Shown here in pieces: positions 1 through 5,785 of a stretch of DNA of 10,203 nucleotides; within the stretch, counting starts at the first letter, position 1, and each line of letters starts with the position of its first letter. Source of the DNA: an uncultured Clostridia bacterium (GTDB lineage: Bacteria; Bacillota; Clostridia; Christensenellales; Aristaeellaceae). Location: assembly GCA_934615145.1 (NCBI GenBank), contig CAKTTM010000047.1, forward strand, positions 1 through 10,203, given 5' to 3'. Below the pieces are notes generated by a model that was not told the origin of the DNA, did no database searches, and worked only from the letters and a program-made list of their open reading frames with translations. The position numbers and the translations under genes were made by a program.

Positions 1-166
1 CGCGAGGAGCAGTCGAGCGGTAGCGTAGCGGCGCTACGCGAAGCGAGCAGCGACATGGCGTCGGCGCAAAAGACCAACCGCGACGATGCAATAAGGAGTG
101 AGATTGGTATCAATCGTTTACAGCGATTTCACTGTAACATTATACCCGCGCGGGCGGCCTTCATGC
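1..166. other. Left-edge stretch with no convincing gene; GC-rich hairpin
   Basis: I see no gene here that I can support. The plus strand is open from base 1 to 366, but the frame runs antisense through the small membrane-protein gene and the mgl terminator, and the peptide is unfamiliar. On the minus strand an ATG at 56-54 stays open to the edge but has no ribosome binding site. At 23-39 a GC-rich inverted repeat (GCGTAGC, loop GGC, GCTACGC) could form a short hairpin. It may belong to an extragenic repeat family, which cannot be judged from a single copy. A leftward promoter and a palindrome at 118-168 are listed separately. Confidence 0.4.
118..137. promoter_or_regulatory. 20-bp near-perfect palindrome over a predicted transcription start
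   Basis: The arms TTACAGCGA and TCACTGTAA pair at 8 of 9 positions around a TT centre. The site begins 2 bp downstream of the TATAAT box at 144-139, so it covers the expected +1. That is a common place for a dimeric helix-turn-helix repressor to bind. The regulator is not identifiable from the sequence. Confidence 0.35.
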
Positions 167-168
167 AA
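139..168 (-). promoter_or_regulatory. Candidate leftward sigma-A promoter just after the mgl terminator
   Basis: On the minus strand a perfect TATAAT (144-139) lies 18 bp after TTGCAT (168-163). The -35 box is weak, with 3 of 6 consensus bases, and overlaps the T-tract of the mgl terminator. Transcription would start near 132 and run leftward out of the window. No gene start with a ribosome binding site follows before the edge, so any transcribed gene lies outside. Confidence 0.4.
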
Positions 169-200
169 AAAGAGCCCCGACAGCTTGTCAGAGGCCCTCT
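167..200 (-). terminator. Rho-independent terminator of the mgl operon
   Basis: Read on the minus strand, AGAG (200-197) pairs with CTCT (174-171). Further in, CTCTGACA pairs with TGTCGGGG, including G-T pairs and a short bulge, around an AGC loop. The right arm runs directly into TTTT (170-167). It starts 10 nt after the stop codon of the 56-residue membrane protein, so that small gene lies inside the operon. Confidence 0.75.
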
Positions 201-210
201 AATCTCCCTG

Positions 211-381
211 CTATCTGGTACCGAGGATGACCACGACCACCAGAGCTATGATCAGCAGCACGATAAGCAGGTCGATGGACCACAGCGGCAGCTTGACCTT
301 GTCGTAGAGGCGTTCCTTCAGGCCCTTGGGCGGCGGGCTGTCATCCCGCAGGCCCCCGGGGATTAGATCATTGTCAGCCAT
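211..381 (-). CDS. 56-residue single-span membrane protein, coupled to mglC
   Basis: This small ORF starts MADNDLIPGG and ends VVVILGTR. Its ATG (381-379) shares the A of the mglC stop in a TGATG overlap, the usual sign of translational coupling. An operon terminator begins 10 nt after its TAG stop. The first 30 residues are polar, with a PPP run (16-18) and a basic, amphipathic KGLKERLYDKVK stretch (19-30). Residues about 33-53 form one hydrophobic helix (LWSIDLLIVLLIIALVVVVIL). The positive charges before the helix predict an N-in, C-out topology. There is no signal peptide cleavage motif. I do not recognise a named family. By position it may be an accessory or regulatory subunit of the sugar importer, which is inference. 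Coding is supported by the overlap, the well-formed membrane helix and the terminator placement. Confidence 0.8.
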   Translation of the reverse strand: MADNDLIPGGLRDDSPPPKGLKERLYDKVKLPLWSIDLLIVLLIIALVVVVILGTR

Positions 382-1388
382 CACTTCTTGGCCAGGTACT
401 TGCGCAGGTCGAGGGCGACGGCGATGATAATGACCAGGCCCTGGACGATGTAGGTGTAGTCGGACTTGAGGCCCATGAACTGCATGGCGATCTTGAGCAC
501 CTCAAAGACCAGCACGCCGATGAGGATGCCGGATATCTTGCCCACGCCGCCGTTGACGGAGACGCCGCCGATGGTGCAGCCGGCAATGGCCTCCAGCTCG
601 TAGCCCATCGCGGTGTTGACCGAGGCGCCGCCGGACTTGGCCGCCAGCAGGAAGCCGCAGAGGCCATAGAGGATGCCGGCTGACATGTAGATGAGTATCT
701 TGGAGCGGGTGACATTGACGCCGGCAACCTCGGCCGCCGCCTCATTGCCGCCGATGGCGTACATATACTTGCCATAGCGCATCTTGTTGTACAGCAGCCA
801 CATGATCACGCCCACAAACAGCGCGATCAGCGCGATATAACTGACAACCTGGGTGCCTACAAAGCCGGTGGCGATGCTGGTATACTCAGAACGCAGGCTG
901 CCCAGCGGCTGGGCGCCGGTGGTCACCAGCGCGATGCCGTAGACCAGGGTCTGCATGCCCAAGGTCGCGATAAAGGGCGGCACCTTGAAGATGGCGATGA
1001 CAGAGCCATTGATGACGCCGATGATGGCGCAGATGCCCAGCACGATCGCCAGCGCGCCCAGCACCGGCACATGGCCCAGATTGGGCAGGAACTTGTTGGC
1101 ATAGTCGCTGCGCTGCAGCATGATGGCAGAGAAACAGGCGGCCAGGCCCGCCACGCGGCCGGCTGACAGGTCGGTGCCCTTGGTGATCAGGCAGCCGGAC
1201 ACGCCCAGGGCGATGATGAAGCGGATGGCCGTATTGCCCAGCAGGTTTCGGATATTGGCGCCGCCCAGGAAGTTGGGGCGCAGGATGCTGACCACCACGG
1301 CCAGTATGAAGATGCCAATGATGATGACATTGTCCATCAGGAACTTTTGCAGGCTCCACTGCCTGGAATTGTTCAACCTTGCTTGCAT
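381..1388 (-). CDS. mglC: Galactose/methyl-galactoside-type ABC permease, MglC family
   Basis: This is the membrane channel subunit of a class 2 carbohydrate importer in the branched-chain/ribose permease superfamily (RbsC/MglC). Its 335 residues match the usual length of about 336. After a short cytosolic N-terminus come a series of hydrophobic helices. Family hallmarks are GTDLSAGR at 71-78, VPPFIATLGM at 136-145, and the cytoplasmic coupling loop YGKYMYAIGGNEAAAEVAGV at 204-223 that contacts the ATPase. The ATG at 1388 follows a GGCGGAGAGAG Shine-Dalgarno-like stretch and begins 15 nt after the mglA stop. Its stop overlaps the start of the small membrane-protein gene. The substrate (galactose, glucose or a galactoside) is inferred mainly from the neighbouring MglB-like binding protein. 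Confidence 0.93.
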   Translation of the reverse strand: MQARLNNSRQWSLQKFLMDNVIIIGIFILAVVVSILRPNFLGGANIRNLLGNTAIRFIIALGVSGCLITKGTDLSAGRVAGLAACFSAIMLQRSDYANKFLPNLGHVPVLGALAIVLGICAIIGVINGSVIAIFKVPPFIATLGMQTLVYGIALVTTGAQPLGSLRSEYTSIATGFVGTQVVSYIALIALFVGVIMWLLYNKMRYGKYMYAIGGNEAAAEVAGVNVTRSKILIYMSAGILYGLCGFLLAAKSGGASVNTAMGYELEAIAGCTIGGVSVNGGVGKISGILIGVLVFEVLKIAMQFMGLKSDYTYIVQGLVIIIAVALDLRKYLAKK

Positions 1389-1403
1389 CTGCTCTCTCCG
1401 CCT

Positions 1404-2912
1404 TTACTCGAATTGGGTGGCCAGGGCCATGATCTTCTCCTGGGTGGCTTCCCCGCCCTGCACCTCGCCTGTCAGCCTGCCGTCGCACATCACCAGGATG
1501 CGGTCAGACATGCCGATGAGCTCGGACATCTCCGAGGAAATCATGATGATGGACTTGCCCTGACGGGCCAAGTCGGCAATAATCGTATATATCTCATACT
1601 TGGCGCCCACATCGATGCCGCGCGTGGGCTCATCCAGTATCAGGATGTCGGGGTCATTGGCCAGCCAGCGGGATATCAGCACCTTTTGCTGGTTGCCGCC
1701 AGACAGCGAGCTGATCAGCGTCTTGGTCGACGGCGTCTTGATGGACAGCTTGGCCACATTGTCCTTGACCAGGCGCTCGATCTTGCCCTCATTGAGGAAG
1801 ACGCCCATCTCCAGATAGTGATCCAGGCTGGCGATGGACACATTGTCGGCCACCGGCAGCACGCCAAAGATGCCCGTCGCCCGCCTGTCCTCGGTCAGCA
1901 TGGCAATGGAGCGCTGGATGGCGTCGCGCGGGCGGCTGATCTTGAGTTCCTTGCCCTTGTAGGTGACCTCGCCCTGCGTGGTGGAGCGCACGCCAAAGAT
2001 GCCCTCCATCAGCTCCGTGCGCTGCGCGCCCACCAGGCCTGCCACGCCCAGTATCTCGCCCCGGCGCAGCTGGAAGGAGACATTGCGGAAGCTGCGCGGG
2101 TTGATGGAGGTAAAATCCTTGACCTCAAAGACCACCTCGCCGGGCACATTGAGCTTGTCCGGGAAGAGGTTAGTCAGTTCGCGGCCCACCATCTGGGTGA
2201 TGATCTTGTCGGTGGTCAGCTCCTTGGCGTCCCAGGTGCCGATGTACTTGCCATCGCGCATGATGGTGACCTCGTCGGAAATACGCAGTATCTCATCCAT
2301 CTTGTGGCTGATGTAGACGATGGCCACGCCTTCGATCTTGAGCTCCGCAATGATGTCAAACAGCGCGTCCACCTCGCGTTGGCTCAGCGAGCTGGTGGGC
2401 TCATCCAGAATCAGCACCTTGCAGTCGGCGGATACGGCCTTGGCGATCTCCACCGATTGCATCTGCGAGACGGACAGGCTGCCCAGCTTCTGCTTGGGGT
2501 CAAAGTTCATGTGCAGCTTGTCCAACAGCCTGCGGGTGTCCTCGTACATGGTCTCGTGATCGATGACCTGCAGCCCCATGAACTTCTTCGTAGGATAGCG
2601 CCCCACATAGATGTTCTCCGCCACCGAGCGCTCGGTGATGGGCTGCAGCTCCTGATGGACCATGGCGATGCCCAGGTTGAGGGCGTGGAGGGGATCGGAG
2701 ATACTGACCTTCTCCCCCTCATAAATAATCTCACCTTCGTCCATCTTGTAGATGCCAAACATGCACTTCATCAGCGTGGACTTGCCGGCGCCATTCTCGC
2801 CCATCAGGGCGTGGACGGTGCCGGGGCGCAGTTTCAGCTGCACCTTGTCCAGCGCCTGCACACCGGGGAAGGCCTTGGACACATTGCGCATTTCCAGGCG
2901 GTACTCGCTCAT
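1404..2912 (-). CDS. mglA: Sugar ABC transporter ATPase with two nucleotide-binding domains, MglA family
   Basis: This cytoplasmic motor of the importer has two fused ABC domains in 502 residues (E. coli MglA has 506). Domain 1 has Walker A GENGAGKST (38-46), Q-loop Q87, signature LSVSQMQ (146-152), Walker B with LDEPTSSL (169-176) and a switch histidine in YISHKMDEI. Domain 2 has a degenerate Walker A region (GLVGAQRTELMEG), a strong signature LSGGNQQ (403-409), LDEPTRGID (426-434) and SSEMSEL in place of the switch histidine. This asymmetry is typical of the RbsA/MglA/XylG class, in which only one site is fully competent. I chose the ATG at 2912 because AAGGAGG lies 10 nt upstream. The in-frame ATG at 2975 would start inside the mglB-mglA hairpin and add 21 unrelated residues. 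Confidence 0.95.
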   Translation of the reverse strand: MSEYRLEMRNVSKAFPGVQALDKVQLKLRPGTVHALMGENGAGKSTLMKCMFGIYKMDEGEIIYEGEKVSISDPLHALNLGIAMVHQELQPITERSVAENIYVGRYPTKKFMGLQVIDHETMYEDTRRLLDKLHMNFDPKQKLGSLSVSQMQSVEIAKAVSADCKVLILDEPTSSLSQREVDALFDIIAELKIEGVAIVYISHKMDEILRISDEVTIMRDGKYIGTWDAKELTTDKIITQMVGRELTNLFPDKLNVPGEVVFEVKDFTSINPRSFRNVSFQLRRGEILGVAGLVGAQRTELMEGIFGVRSTTQGEVTYKGKELKISRPRDAIQRSIAMLTEDRRATGIFGVLPVADNVSIASLDHYLEMGVFLNEGKIERLVKDNVAKLSIKTPSTKTLISSLSGGNQQKVLISRWLANDPDILILDEPTRGIDVGAKYEIYTIIADLARQGKSIIMISSEMSELIGMSDRILVMCDGRLTGEVQGGEATQEKIMALATQFE

Positions 2913-2941
2913 CGGCAAAAAGCCTCCTTCACCTAGGGGAA

Positions 2942-2972
2942 AGAGGTGCGTGCGCTGTGCGCACGCACCTCT
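2942..2972 (-). other. Perfect 14-bp intercistronic hairpin between mglB and mglA
   Basis: AGAGGTGCGTGCGC (2972-2959 on the minus strand) and its exact complement (2955-2942) flank a 3-nt loop, starting 14 nt after the mglB stop. The right arm is followed by TTTCCCC, not a long T-tract, so it should be at best a leaky terminator. In binding-protein operons such hairpins commonly protect the upstream message from 3' exonucleases or cause partial termination. Either way more binding protein is made than ATPase and permease. That role is inferred here from position. Confidence 0.8.
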
Positions 2973-2986
2973 CATGTTTGGATGGA

Positions 2987-3958
2987 TTACTTCGCGGCGA
3001 ACTCCGCGGCGTTCTCCTGGGTGACCTTCACGTAGTCAACAGTGTAGTTCTTCTCCAGCGCTTCGCCAGCGGCGGCCAGGATGGCCACATCGCCCGCGGT
3101 ATGGCTCTGACCCACGTGGTCATTGAGCACGGTGCCGGTGACTTTGCCTTCCAGGACCAGCTGCACCACCTCGGGCAGGGCGTCAACGCCCACCAGGTAG
3201 ATGTCCTTGCCGACCACGCGGCCAGCTGCCTCGACGGACTGCACAGCGCCCAGCGCCATGGCATCGTTGTTGGCGAAGATCACGTCGATCTCATTGCCGA
3301 ACTGCGCCAGCGCGTTGGCGGACAGCTCCTGGCCCTTCTCCTGGGCCCAGTCGCCACGCTGCTCAAAGAGCTTGTTGACCTTCAGGCCGGCCTCTTCCAG
3401 CGCCTTGATGGAGAACTCGGTGCGGTACTGCGCGTCCACGTTCTCCGGATCGCCAACCAGCATCACATAGTCGACGGTGCCATTGCCGTTGAAGTCGCCC
3501 TTGTTCTCGGTGGCGGCGATGATCTCGCCCTGGAAGGTGCCGCTCTGGCGGGCATCGGCGCCAACATAGGCGATCTTGTCCCACAGCTGCATGTCTTCCA
3601 CGGTGGGCTCACGGTTGATGAACACGGTGGGGATGCCGGCGGCCTTCACCAGGTCGATGACGGTGGCGGCGGCGGTGGACTGCACCAGGTTGACGATCAG
3701 GACGTCCACCTTGTCAGCGATGAAGGTATTGATCTGGTTGGTCTGCTCCACCTGGTCGCCCTTGCCATCAACGATGGTGACCTTGTGGCCCTTCTCGGTC
3801 AGGTACTTTTCCAGCTCCGTGCGGTAGAGGGTCATGAAGTTGTCGTCATACTTGTAGATGGCGACGCCAATGTTGAGGGCCTTCTGCTCGGCCGCGGCAA
3901 AGGACATCAGCCCCATAGCCATCACGGCGACCAGAACCAGTGCGAGTAGTTTCTTCAT
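2987..3958 (-). CDS. mglB: Periplasmic-type galactose/glucose-binding protein, MglB family
   Basis: This is the substrate-capture subunit of the importer (323 residues, type I fold). Residues 1-23 are a Sec signal peptide ending SFAAA, with cleavage likely before E24. There is no lipobox cysteine. By my alignment from memory to E. coli MglB, most sugar-contacting residues are kept: D39 and F41 (in YKYDDNF), N115 (INREP), D175, R179, W204, N231 (ANNDAM), D259 (GVDALP) and N279 (LND). The histidine of the E. coli site (H152) is N173 here. The calcium loop is retained as D155, N157, N159, T161, D163, with D225 as the distal acid. The ATG at 3958 follows AGGAGG by 8 nt. It is the first gene of the operon. 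Glucose or galactose is the likely ligand, though the H-to-N change could shift preference. Confidence 0.94.
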   Translation of the reverse strand: MKKLLALVLVAVMAMGLMSFAAAEQKALNIGVAIYKYDDNFMTLYRTELEKYLTEKGHKVTIVDGKGDQVEQTNQINTFIADKVDVLIVNLVQSTAAATVIDLVKAAGIPTVFINREPTVEDMQLWDKIAYVGADARQSGTFQGEIIAATENKGDFNGNGTVDYVMLVGDPENVDAQYRTEFSIKALEEAGLKVNKLFEQRGDWAQEKGQELSANALAQFGNEIDVIFANNDAMALGAVQSVEAAGRVVGKDIYLVGVDALPEVVQLVLEGKVTGTVLNDHVGQSHTAGDVAILAAAGEALEKNYTVDYVKVTQENAAEFAAK

Positions 3959-3981
3959 TGAGAAATCCTCCTGTATTTTTC

Positions 3982-4010
3982 GGCCATGCCAATATCGGCC
4001 GATGATGGCC
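3982..4010. promoter_or_regulatory. Nested palindromes in the mglB leader
   Basis: A perfect 10-bp palindrome ATCGGCCGAT (3994-4003) is nested between GGCCAT (3982-3987) and its complement ATGGCC (4005-4010). It lies in the 5' untranslated leader, between the predicted start near 4025 and the AGGAGG of mglB. It could be a repressor operator or a leader hairpin that affects translation. Function is unproven. Confidence 0.3.
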
Positions 4011-4031
4011 TGATCTTAGCCTTTGGCTGCC

Positions 4032-4060
4032 AGAATAGGAATGGGATATCTTCCTGTAAA
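4032..4060 (-). promoter_or_regulatory. Predicted sigma-A promoter of the mgl operon
   Basis: On the minus strand TTTACA (4060-4055, 5 of 6 consensus) and TATTCT (4037-4032, 4 of 6) are separated by exactly 17 bp. Transcription would begin near 4025, giving a leader of about 65 nt before mglB. The -35 box overlaps the proximal copy of a tandem ATAGTTT repeat, which suggests activator control. Confidence 0.6.
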
Positions 4061-4075
4061 CTATCGAAAAACTAT
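4058..4075 (-). promoter_or_regulatory. Tandem ATAGTTT direct repeats, 11-bp period, at the mgl -35 box
   Basis: The heptamer ATAGTTT occurs at 4075-4069 and 4064-4058 on the minus strand, one helical turn apart. The second copy runs 3 nt into the -35 box. Direct repeats with this phasing next to -35 are typical for activators that bind head-to-tail, such as response regulators or AraC-type proteins. No such regulator gene is in the window. Confidence 0.4.
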
Positions 4076-4170
4076 TGAGGGGCGCCGATCGCAGGAAGAG
4101 CGCTCAATGAAGAGACTGTCACATATCAAACTTTAGAGTAGCAACTTGAACTTTGAAGTCAGGGAGGGAA

Positions 4171-4207
4171 GCTTTTGTGAAAACACAAGCTGGAGCTTGT
4201 GTTTCAC
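4171..4207. repeat. Hairpin with a third complementary arm downstream of the AlbA_2 gene
   Basis: GTGAAAACACAAGCT (4177-4191) pairs with AGCTTGTGTTTCAC (4194-4207) over 14 bp, with one bulged A and a GG loop. Just before it, GCTTTTGTG (4171-4179) is partly complementary to CACAAGC as well, so two alternative hairpins are possible. It sits 34 nt after the stop of the AlbA_2 gene, which reads toward it. No T-tract follows on the minus strand, so it may protect the 3' end more than terminate. The rest of 3959-4240 shows only the mgl promoter elements. Confidence 0.5.
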
Positions 4208-4240
4208 GGTGCCGGGAAATGTAAGTAGCAGAAAAAACTT

Positions 4241-5698
4241 TCAACTTCCCGTCAGGGTGTAGTACTTGGTTGGATCATTAGGAGAGGATCTGTGCTCAGA
4301 AATGACTTCTGGAATCAGGTTCAAAAGGCGCTTTTGTATCGTAACGCGACTCTTGCCGGTATGTTGTTCGAGCTGTTTCATCGTGCAGTTCTCAATATTC
4401 GCAATCAATATCACGATCGCACGCTCAAGCTCATCGAGTGCATTCCAGCGTTCATGCTTGACCAGGCGAAGAATCGCCTCTGTCTTGCGGGTTGACCTCA
4501 TGGCGATATTGTTTCTGAGAACCAGGCTGAGCGTTTGCCCCGGTTCAGAAAAAACAGGCGGATCAAGAAAAAGGCTTTCCATCTCAGCATACATGCGCTT
4601 CACACCCTCATTTAGCTCTCTCACCCAAGAAAAATCGTTAAGCACCCTGGCAATCAGAGGGTTTCTCGAATACCTGGTATGGCGAATGTTGCTGATGGTC
4701 ACGATGTTGGGCAGCTTGCCAGGGCTAAGGAACTCAATGCGATCATCAAACATCTTGATGCGAATATAGTCGCCCCTGATGGCATAATTGCGATGTGCTA
4801 CTGCATTCACCAGGCCCTCCAGCCAAGAGAAGACGGGATACTCCGGCACTCTCTGGAATCTGCCCGTTCGATCCAGAAACTGAAACTCCCGCATCTGTGA
4901 GGACAAGAGTTGTTCCATCTCCTGCAGGAGGCGGTGTAAGGGCTTCTCGATCGTAACATCTTTGACAATGTTCATCCCGGCGCCGAGTCCTTCTGTGGTA
5001 CCATCATATCGAAGAAACCTGACTCGAGCCTGCGGCAAGAATTGGGTGGGTATTTTGGCGAAAAGCAGCACGCCAGCATTGGTTATCAACGGCTTTCCTG
5101 CCTTCATCTTCAGCAAACCTCTTGCCCTTAGCAAATCGAGCGTGGAGGACGGCGCACTGCCCGTTAGCTGCGTGTATTCAGCAAGCAATGTGCTATCCAA
5201 ATCATCCAGGCTGGCATCTTCAACCACTTCTTCCTCGAAGCTGCGAATGCCCCGTTCATACTCTAAGCGAGTCATCGCCTCATGATCAAGTTGCCTGGTG
5301 GAATCGCCCACACGCAAGTACGCAGTACCATCATTCCTGCGGATAAGTCGGTTCATGGAGGGCATGATGTGCATGAGCAGAATGGTGCGATAGCCATCTT
5401 CCTGACTAAGGAAAGGGACGGTCTCAATCACATGATCAGGCGGTGGATCCAGATAATCAAGCGGGACTTTCCTGAATATGTTTTCACTATCCTGTTTGTT
5501 TTCAAGCCCGCTGACAGAGCCATTGTTCTCAAAACCAACGGCGATCACACCGCCGTCGGCATTGGCAAACCCACAGATATGGTTCGCCAAGTCCTTGGCT
5601 GAGATGCGCGCGCTCTTTCGATCGAAAAACTGACCTTCCCGGCCAGTCTGCAGATCCTCAAAGGTGATCGAGGGATCAAAACGGGAGATTGTCTTCAT
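4241..5698 (-). CDS. AlbA_2 (Schlafen-like) plus HATPase_c_4 plus winged-helix protein
   Basis: This 485-residue protein has the layout of the COG2865 group, often named 'putative transcriptional regulator' or 'RecG-related'. An AlbA_2 domain (about 14-130) contains E21, D26 and K28 in a REGQFFDRK motif, and FANADGGVIAVGFENNG (44-60). A HATPase_c_4 region follows, with an N-box-like E294...N298 in EGLVNAVAHRNY and SPGKLP at 325-330. A winged helix lies at the C-terminus (about 431-485, MKQLEQHTGKSRVTIQKRLL). Family members are described as regulators, and some relatives occur in phage-defence loci. Schlafen nucleases use acidic residues where E21 and D26 fall. I place the start at 5698 because AGGTGG lies 8 nt upstream; an earlier ATG would translate through a hairpin. 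GC is about 50% in sampled lines, below its neighbours. The actual function is unknown. Confidence 0.85.
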   Translation of the reverse strand: MKTISRFDPSITFEDLQTGREGQFFDRKSARISAKDLANHICGFANADGGVIAVGFENNGSVSGLENKQDSENIFRKVPLDYLDPPPDHVIETVPFLSQEDGYRTILLMHIMPSMNRLIRRNDGTAYLRVGDSTRQLDHEAMTRLEYERGIRSFEEEVVEDASLDDLDSTLLAEYTQLTGSAPSSTLDLLRARGLLKMKAGKPLITNAGVLLFAKIPTQFLPQARVRFLRYDGTTEGLGAGMNIVKDVTIEKPLHRLLQEMEQLLSSQMREFQFLDRTGRFQRVPEYPVFSWLEGLVNAVAHRNYAIRGDYIRIKMFDDRIEFLSPGKLPNIVTISNIRHTRYSRNPLIARVLNDFSWVRELNEGVKRMYAEMESLFLDPPVFSEPGQTLSLVLRNNIAMRSTRKTEAILRLVKHERWNALDELERAIVILIANIENCTMKQLEQHTGKSRVTIQKRLLNLIPEVISEHRSSPNDPTKYYTLTGS

Positions 5699-5743
5699 GA
5701 TTATTCCACCTGCACATGATTGCCAAAACTTTCTGGCTTGAAG

Positions 5744-5776
5744 GGAGACCCGGCGATCAATGACCGCCGGGTCTCC
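5744..5776 (-). terminator. 12-bp GC-rich hairpin after the M3 peptidase gene
   Basis: GGAGACCCGGCG (5776-5765 on the minus strand) pairs perfectly with CGCCGGGTCTCC (5755-5744) around a 9-nt loop, starting 9 nt after the peptidase stop. Only CTTC follows, so the T-tract is poor. It may terminate partially, let some transcription through into the AlbA_2 gene 45 nt further on, or stabilise the peptidase message. Confidence 0.6.
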
Positions 5777-5785
5777 ACAATGCAA

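Noticed and set aside
55..366. Plus-strand ORF at the left edge, open from base 1
   Set aside because: No ribosome binding site or familiar motif. It runs through the mgl terminator and antisense to the coupled small membrane protein. A gene end from outside the window cannot be fully excluded.
1347..2936. Long plus-strand ORF (529 codons) opposite mglA and mglC
   Set aside because: It is the antisense shadow of two genes with clear ABC motifs, has an unnatural His/Leu/Gly-rich composition, and has no ribosome binding site.
2913..2975. Upstream extension of mglA to the ATG at 2975
   Set aside because: It would place the start inside the intercistronic hairpin and add 21 residues not seen in the family; AAGGAGG precedes the ATG at 2912.
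2957..3949. Plus-strand ORF (330 codons) opposite mglB
   Set aside because: Antisense shadow of a well-recognised binding protein with signal peptide and ribosome binding site.
4023..4076. Catabolite-control (cre) site near the mgl promoter
   Set aside because: TGTAAACTATCG begins like a cre site, but the central CG and the symmetric half do not fit the consensus; the direct repeats explain the similarity.
5699..5785. Upstream extension of the AlbA_2 gene
   Set aside because: The extra codons only translate the 12-bp hairpin; the ATG at 5698 has its own ribosome site.
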